Source of the DNA: Candidatus Rokuibacteriota bacterium
GTDB taxonomy: Bacteria; Methylomirabilota; Methylomirabilia; Rokubacteriales; CSP1-6
DNA: 64,000 bases
Direction of reading: 5' to 3'
Assembly: GCA_003221515.1 (NCBI GenBank)
Contig: QHSI01000109.1
Coordinates: 1 to 64,000 of the forward strand
Positions 59,132 through 64,000 of the stretch are shown here, piece by piece (the first letter of the stretch is position 1; each line of letters opens with the position of its first letter). The notes under the pieces are model-generated. The model searched no databases. It had not been told where the DNA came from and was given only the letters and a program-made list of their open reading frames with translations. The translations under genes were made by a program, and so were the position numbers.

Positions 59132-59592
59132 CGGAACTGCTCGACGATGCGGGCGATGAGATCGCGCGACGAATGGTCCTTGGGATCGCCGACGATCTCG
59201 ACGCGGCCGCCGACCTTCTGCACCGTCGCCGCTTCGGGCACCGAGCCGGCGCCATAGTCCGTCCCCTTGGCGTGGACGTGGGGCCGGAGCGACGCGACCA
59301 GTTGGTCGGCGGTGTCCTCCTCGAACACGACGACGTGATCGACCTCGCGGAGCGCCATCAAGATCTCGGCGCGCTCGGTCGCCGGCACCAGCGGGCGTCC
59401 CCGTCCCTTCAGGCGCGCCACCGCGGCGTCCGAGTTGATCCCGACGAACAGGACGTCGCCGAGATTTCGGGCCGCGCGCAGGTAGCGGACGTGACCGACG
59501 TGGAGCAGATCGAAGCAGCCGTTGGCCAGCACGATGCGCTTGCGCTCGGCCCGGAGGCGGTCGGCCAGCGCAACCGCCTCGTCAAGCGTCAA
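59128..59592 (-). CDS. hldE-C (rfaE2): D-beta-D-heptose 1-phosphate adenylyltransferase
   Basis: A 154-residue nucleotidyltransferase: [20 protein letters not shown] (HxGH motif), [20 protein letters not shown] and [16 protein letters not shown], RfaE domain II. It makes ADP-D,D-heptose. In E. coli it is the second half of HldE; here it is a separate gene with a TTG start overlapping rfaE1 by 11 nt. Confidence 0.93.
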   Translation of the reverse strand: MTLDEAVALADRLRAERKRIVLANGCFDLLHVGHVRYLRAARNLGDVLFVGINSDAAVARLKGRGRPLVPATERAEILMALREVDHVVVFEEDTADQLVASLRPHVHAKGTDYGAGSVPEAATVQKVGGRVEIVGDPKDHSSRDLIARIVEQFR

Positions 59593-60586
59593 GGCCGAGC
59601 GCCTGCCGAAGCTCCGCGCGTGAAACCGTTCCGGTGCCGCGCTTCATCACGACCACGCCGCCCGCGACGTTCGCCAGCGACGCGGCTTCGATGGGCGTGG
59701 CACCGGCCGCCAGCGCCAGCGTGAACGTGCTGATCACCGTGTCGCCGGCGCCGGTGACGTCGGCGATCTCGTCGGTGCCGTGGATGGGGATGAACGTGGT
59801 GGCGCCGTCGCGCTCGAGCAGTGCCATGCCGCGGCTGCCCCGCGTGATCAGGAGGATGCGCGCATCCAGCCGCTCGAGCAGGTGCCGCCCGGCCTTCTCG
59901 ACCGCGCGCTCGTCGTCCACCGGCACGCCGGTGAGCTGCTCGAGCTCGGCCTCGTTGGGCGTGGCCACCGTCACGCCGCCGAATCGCGGGAGGTGGTAGC
60001 GGCTGTCGACACTGACGATCGCGTTGGCGCTGCGGGCGATCTTCTTGACGCACTCGAACAGGCGCGGCGTGACGGTGCCGTAGCCGTAGTCCGAGATCAC
60101 GATCGCGGCGGCGCCGACCGCCAGCGCGTTGAGCCGATCGACCAGCGCGTCCTCGGTGGTGGGCTGCGGCTCGCCGGCCGGCTCGCGATCGAGGCGGACC
60201 ACCTGCTGGCGGGTGGCCTGGTAGCCGCCGGCCATGATGCGCGTCTTCACGGGCGTCCGCCGACCGCGCTCGACCACGACGCCGTCGGTGGAGATCCCGT
60301 CGCTCTGGAACAGCGCGTGGAGCTCCTCGCCGGCGCCGTCCGCGCCGATCACGCCGATCGGCACCACCCGGGCGCCGAACGCGTGCACGTTGTGGGCCGC
60401 GTTCGCCGCGCCGCCGAGCAGCACCTCGCGCTCGGAGAATCGCAGGATGAGCACCGGCGCCTCGCGCGAGATGCGGGCCGGCTTGCCGAAGAGATACTCG
60501 TCGGCGATCAGATCGCCGAGCACGACGACGACCGGCCGGTCGAGCCGATCGATGACCGCCCGCATTCCCGGAGTCGCCACGGTCAC
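59582..60586 (-). CDS. hldE-N (rfaE1): D-beta-D-heptose 7-phosphate kinase
   Basis: A 334-residue PfkB-type kinase: [59 protein letters not shown] and [20 protein letters not shown] (catalytic Asp in GAGD). It phosphorylates heptose-7-phosphate at C1. GTG start at 60586 overlaps the gmhB stop. Partner of rfaE2 downstream. Confidence 0.93.
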   Translation of the reverse strand: MTVATPGMRAVIDRLDRPVVVVLGDLIADEYLFGKPARISREAPVLILRFSEREVLLGGAANAAHNVHAFGARVVPIGVIGADGAGEELHALFQSDGISTDGVVVERGRRTPVKTRIMAGGYQATRQQVVRLDREPAGEPQPTTEDALVDRLNALAVGAAAIVISDYGYGTVTPRLFECVKKIARSANAIVSVDSRYHLPRFGGVTVATPNEAELEQLTGVPVDDERAVEKAGRHLLERLDARILLITRGSRGMALLERDGATTFIPIHGTDEIADVTGAGDTVISTFTLALAAGATPIEAASLANVAGGVVVMKRGTGTVSRAELRQALGLDA

Positions 60587-61164
60587 GACCACTGGCCCTC
60601 GATCGCCCACTCGACCGCGCCGAGCAGGTCCTCGGCCACGTGGTCGGGCGTCACCGGCAGCGCGTCGCGCCGGTATTCCCACTCGCCCAGTCCGTAGCCC
60701 GTGAGGACGAGAACGGCCCGCGCGCCCACGGCGCGGGCGGCCTCGAGGTCCGAGCCCTTGTCGCCGACCAGCGTCGCGCGGGAAAGATCGAGCCCGAGCT
60801 CCGCGGCCGCACGCAGGAGCAGCCCGGGCTTCGGCTTGCGGCAGTCACACGCCATCCGGTACGGCGGCGCGCCTTCCGTCGGATGATGCGTGCACACGTA
60901 GACGCCGTCCAGATGGGCGCCGTCGTCCTTGAGCTGGGAAACGAGCGCGGCGTTGACCGCGGCCAGGATCTCCTCGGAGAAGTATCCGCGAGCGAGGCCC
61001 GCCTGGTTCGTGACGACGACCGCGGCGACGCCCGCGCCGTTCAGCCGGCGAATTGCCTCGGCCGATCGCGGCAGGAGTCGAAGGCGTCGTGGGTGATTGA
61101 CGTACCCGACTTCCTCGGTGAGCGTCCCGTCACGATCCATGAAGACCACGGGCCGACAGACCAC
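60583..61164 (-). CDS. gmhB: D-glycero-beta-D-manno-heptose-1,7-bisphosphate 7-phosphatase
   Basis: A 193-residue HAD phosphatase: VVFMDRDGTLTEEVGYVNHP (D-x-D nucleophile/acid), VVVTNQAGLARGYFSEEIL, CTHHPTEGAPPYRMACDCRKPKPG (Cys/His zinc-binding loop) and TLVGDKGSDLEAARAVG. It removes the C7 phosphate in ADP-heptose synthesis. GTG start; gmhA and hldD are not in the window. Confidence 0.94.
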   Translation of the reverse strand: MVCRPVVFMDRDGTLTEEVGYVNHPRRLRLLPRSAEAIRRLNGAGVAAVVVTNQAGLARGYFSEEILAAVNAALVSQLKDDGAHLDGVYVCTHHPTEGAPPYRMACDCRKPKPGLLLRAAAELGLDLSRATLVGDKGSDLEAARAVGARAVLVLTGYGLGEWEYRRDALPVTPDHVAEDLLGAVEWAIEGQWS

Positions 61165-61195
61165 AGACGAAGTGTATGCTCGGAGCGCTGATTTC

Positions 61196-62305
61196 TCAAG
61201 GAAAATCGCATCTTGCGGGGCTCAGGCGCTCGTAGACACGCTGGAACGCGCCGACCTGAGCTCCGTACGTGAAGGGCTCCGCCGACCGGCGAGCCGCCTC
61301 GCCGACGTCACGCGTCGCGCCCTCGCGGAAGCGCGCGAGCCCCGCGGCGACGGCCGAAGCGTCGGTCGGATCGACGACCGCGCCGTTGAGGCCGTCGGCG
61401 ATCACCTCCGCTCCCCCGGCCCTGGCGCTGGCAACCACGGGGAGACCCGACGCGAGCGCTTCGAGGTGCACGTTGCCGAACGGCTCGTAGCGGCTCGGCA
61501 GCACGACCAGGTCGGCCGCCGCGTACCAGCGCTCCGGGTCGGGCCGGGCGCCGAGCCACGCGATACGCGGGCCGACGCCCACGCGCGCCGCCATCGCGCG
61601 ATAGGGCCGGGCATCGCCTTTGCCGACGACCAGGAGGCGGCTCTCGCGATCGGACAGCGCCGCGAACGCTTCGATCGCCGTCGCGAGTCCCTTGCGCTCG
61701 AACCCGCTTCCAACGAAGAGCACGGTCCAGGCGCCGGGCGGCACGCCCGCTTCGGCGCGCGCGGCGGCGCGATGCGTGACGCGGTTGCGGGGGTGAAACC
61801 GCTCGAGGTCGACACCGTTGTACACGACCGTCAGGCGCTCGGTCGCCACACCGTAGAGCAACTCGATCTCGCGCCGCCCCGCGTCGGCGATCGCGACGAT
61901 CTGCGGCGTCCGCACGAAGACGCGACGCTCGAGGGCCAAGACGATGCGGTGATAGAGCCCACGGGCGCGCGGGCGATTCTCGCTGGCCAGATACGCGCGG
62001 TGGCAGCCTTCACCCGCGCGGTAGACGTCCTGTCGCAGCGTGCGCTCATGGCTCTGGATGACGTCCCAACTTCCGCGCGCCGTCGCGATACGCGCGTTCA
62101 TGGCTATCGCCAGCACACGCGCCGCCGCGGGCAGCGGCGGCAACGGCAGCGTGTGGAGCGTCACACCCTTCATCGGCGCCTGGCCGCGCGGGGTCAACAG
62201 GTGCACGTCGTGGCCGTGCTCGACGAGCGCGGCGACGAGGCCCGCCGTCGCGCGCTCGACGCCGCCGTGGAACGCGAACGGGCGGGCGATGATCAGAAGC
62301 TTCAT
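61196..62305 (-). CDS. Glycosyltransferase family 4, WaaG-like
   Basis: A 369-residue GT-B enzyme: LLIIARPFAFHGGVERATAG, SHERTLRQDVYRAGEGCHRA (a WaaG signature), TVVYNGVDLERFHPRN, VLFVGSGFERKGLATAIEAF and VLPSRYEPFGNVHLEALASG (E-x7-E). WaaG adds the first glucose to the outer LPS core. Convincing match by motif, though the acceptor here is inferred. Confidence 0.88.
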   Translation of the reverse strand: MKLLIIARPFAFHGGVERATAGLVAALVEHGHDVHLLTPRGQAPMKGVTLHTLPLPPLPAAARVLAIAMNARIATARGSWDVIQSHERTLRQDVYRAGEGCHRAYLASENRPRARGLYHRIVLALERRVFVRTPQIVAIADAGRREIELLYGVATERLTVVYNGVDLERFHPRNRVTHRAAARAEAGVPPGAWTVLFVGSGFERKGLATAIEAFAALSDRESRLLVVGKGDARPYRAMAARVGVGPRIAWLGARPDPERWYAAADLVVLPSRYEPFGNVHLEALASGLPVVASARAGGAEVIADGLNGAVVDPTDASAVAAGLARFREGATRDVGEAARRSAEPFTYGAQVGAFQRVYERLSPARCDFP

Positions 62306-62320
62306 TGGAGCATGCGCGTT

Positions 62321-63466
62321 TCAGCGCTCGCGGTGTGTGTGACCGGCACGCGGCGCCAGGCTGTCGATCAGCGGGAACAGGGTCGCGCGCGCCGCGCGGA
62401 AGCTGTAGCGGGCGTCGCAGCGCTCGCGCGCGCGCCGGCCGAGCGCGGCGGCCTCGTCGGCGTTCTCCAGGAGCCGACGGATCGCGCCGGCCAGCGCGAG
62501 GACGTTCCCGGGCGGCACCAGACACCCGCAGCCGTCGAGGATCTCCGGGATCATCGAGACCGTCGTCGAGACGATGGGACGCGCGAGGGCCATCGCGTCG
62601 AAGAGCTTGGCGGGCACCTGGCCGAGCGTGTCCGTCGTCGCGCGCTGCGGGATCGCGACGACGTCGGCGGCGACGAGGTAGCGGGGCACGTCGTCGAACG
62701 GGATCTCCCCGATCATTTTCACGTGCCCGAGCCCGGACCAGGGCCGCGCCCGCGCGCTGGCGGGATCGACGCCGACCAGCACGAGGACCACGCCCGATCC
62801 CGCGAGCCCGACCGCCTCGACCAGATCGTCGAGGCCCTTGTGCTGCCGCGGCGTTCCCAGGAACATGACGACCTTGCGTGTGTCCACCTCCAGTCGGGCC
62901 CGCGACGCGGCGCGGTCGTAGCGGGCCGGGTCCCAGGCTTCGGTGTCGCGCACGTGGGGCAGCAGCGTGCCGCCGAAGCGTTGCTCGAGGAAGCGCGAGG
63001 CCACGGTGACGGCGTCGGCGCGGTCCACGAACTTCTCGGCCAGCCACGTCCACGAGAGCCCGTTGGGATCGCTGAGGTTGAGCGCGCGCCCCACACGGCC
63101 CCACGCGCCGGAGTGATAGAAGAAGCCGAGCTCCCAGTCGTCGATGTCCAGCACCAGTGGCCGCCGACGATGGCGTCGCGCGAGCAGTGCGAGCCCGAAG
63201 CTCGTCGGCCGTGGCTTGGACGCGACGAGGACGTCGCCGTCGACGAGGTCGAGGACGTCCCGCACGCGCCGGGCGAACCCTGGATAGCGCCCGGCGCTCA
63301 CCCCACGATACTTGACGGCGCCGTCGCGCACCGGCGCCCAGACGCCGTCGCCGAACTCGGGCCCGACGACGTCGACTTCGTAGCGCGGCGCCAGCAAGCG
63401 AGCGAGCAAATCGGCGCGGCCCGTCGCGTTGTCGGACAGGTCGAACGCGAGGACGGAGATCTTCAC
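62321..63466 (-). CDS. Glycosyltransferase family 4
   Basis: A 381-residue GT-B enzyme: an atypical N-terminus (ISVLAFDLSDNATGRADLLA) with a large acceptor domain, then KVVMFLGTPRQHKGLDDLVE, VVLVLVGVDPASARA and ATTDTLGQVPAKLFDAMALA with REYLA-type C-terminal helices. GTG start overlapping the next transferase (GTGA). Donor and acceptor unknown; surface polysaccharide or core. Confidence 0.85.
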   Translation of the reverse strand: MKISVLAFDLSDNATGRADLLARLLAPRYEVDVVGPEFGDGVWAPVRDGAVKYRGVSAGRYPGFARRVRDVLDLVDGDVLVASKPRPTSFGLALLARRHRRRPLVLDIDDWELGFFYHSGAWGRVGRALNLSDPNGLSWTWLAEKFVDRADAVTVASRFLEQRFGGTLLPHVRDTEAWDPARYDRAASRARLEVDTRKVVMFLGTPRQHKGLDDLVEAVGLAGSGVVLVLVGVDPASARARPWSGLGHVKMIGEIPFDDVPRYLVAADVVAIPQRATTDTLGQVPAKLFDAMALARPIVSTTVSMIPEILDGCGCLVPPGNVLALAGAIRRLLENADEAAALGRRARERCDARYSFRAARATLFPLIDSLAPRAGHTHRER

Positions 63467-64000
63467 GCGGCCCCGAGGGCCAGCAGGCTCACGTAGCGCG
63501 CCTCGAGGGCGGCGGCGACGTGCGCGCCCGAGTACCGCGACTCGACGAGTCGCCGTCCGCTCCGGCCCAGCCGCACGCGCGCTTCCGGATCACGCGCGAG
63601 ACGCGCGAGGGCGTCGGCGAGCGCCGTGGCGTCGCCGGCCGCCACGAGCGCGGCGTGCTCGCCGTCGGCCAGGACCTCGGGCACGACGCCGACCCGCGAC
63701 GCGACCAGCGGCCGCCCCGCGGCCAGGCACTCGAAGACGACTCGCGACATGCCGTCGGACTCGAGCGGGACGTAGAGCGCCACGTCGAGCGCCGCCATCG
63801 CCGCGGGCAGGTCGTCGACGAAGCCGCCGATACTGATCTGCGGCTCGAGTCCGGCCCGGCTGATCCGGGCGCGCAGCGCTTGCTCGCGACCTCCGCGACC
63901 GAGGAAGACGAAGCGAAGGCGAACGCCGAGCGCGTTGAGCCGGGCGGCGGCCTCGATCACGACCTCGTGCCCTTTCATGACGCGAAGGCCCGCGATCATC
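63463..64000 (-). CDS. Glycosyltransferase family 4, 5' end outside window
   Basis: A fragment of at least 179 residues, the C-terminal GT-B half: IAGLRVMKGHEVVIEAAARL, RFVFLGRGGREQALRARISR, ISIGGFVDDLPAAMAALDVA and VPLESDGMSRVVFECLAAGR (E-x7-E region). The start lies beyond the right edge: the in-frame ATG at 63999 falls inside the domain. It continues the surface-sugar operon to the right. Confidence 0.85.
   Translation of the reverse strand, partial: MIAGLRVMKGHEVVIEAAARLNALGVRLRFVFLGRGGREQALRARISRAGLEPQISIGGFVDDLPAAMAALDVALYVPLESDGMSRVVFECLAAGRPLVASRVGVVPEVLADGEHAALVAAGDATALADALARLARDPEARVRLGRSGRRLVESRYSGAHVAAALEARYVSLLALGAA

Overview
The window is very GC-rich bacterial chromosomal DNA from a diderm, Gram-negative organism. 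It carries heptose and LPS-core genes (gmhB, split hldE, waaC, a waaG-like transferase), a TonB remnant and lipoproteins. Dense housekeeping operons sit beside many soil-type catabolic genes: two amidohydrolase_2 proteins, two luciferase-like (LLM) monooxygenases, a dienelactone hydrolase, an amidase and an orphan ABC substrate-binding protein. That mix fits Candidatus Rokubacteria / Methylomirabilota or a related deep lineage. This is inference; no rRNA gene is present to test it.

Layout. 0-19 kb is an accessory/catabolic region on both strands: a truncated PqqC/TenA-like oxidase at the left edge, an amidase, small secreted proteins, DUF1614 and VanZ-like membrane proteins, an amidohydrolase, a dienelactone hydrolase flanked by repeats, a hydrolase-LLM-solute-binding operon, an MFS exporter, a phosphodiesterase, an orphan type IV pilin behind a sigma-54-like promoter, a second LLM enzyme and a spermidine-dehydrogenase-like flavoprotein. 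19.1-28.3 kb looks like a mosaic island. It begins at tRNA-Arg(CCT), whose last 47 bases recur 2.2 kb downstream. It holds a TPR membrane glycosyltransferase-like protein, a less GC-rich block with a RiPP-like system (LEERIAP-type short peptide, perfect hairpin, PqqD-M50-HlyD fusion protein, convergent MBL-fold protein), small orphan ORFs, a short HAF-repeat protein, a fibronectin III protein and a tyrosine-integrase remnant. 28.4-64 kb is almost entirely minus-strand core genome.

Read in the direction of transcription (right to left), the core runs: LPS glycosyltransferases and heptose genes, trpS, scpA-scpB, a pseudouridine synthase, pheA-hisC-tyrA, a cmk-plsC fusion, rpsA, sppA, hup, HIT, mutS-mutL, miaA, hflX, pgsA, a DUF512 radical-SAM protein, der, DUF3047, a SPOR protein, ihf-merR, tRNA-Pro(GGG), surE-pcm, tRNA-Pro(CGG), acylphosphatase, nlpD, an rpoS-like sigma factor and an amidohydrolase. 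Most junctions are 1-11 nt overlaps (ATGA, GTGA), implying long, translationally coupled operons. The surE-pcm-nlpD-rpoS order known from proteobacteria is kept.

The best candidate for a poorly described system is 21.8-26.3 kb: a Cys-free 72-residue peptide with a conserved-looking leader, separated by a 14-bp perfect hairpin from one protein that joins a PqqD-like peptide-binding domain, a site-2 (M50) protease and a HlyD export adaptor, next to an MBL-fold protein with an altered metal motif and a possible PqqD-like N-terminal domain. GC, family and similarity statements are by eye from sequence; no database search was run.
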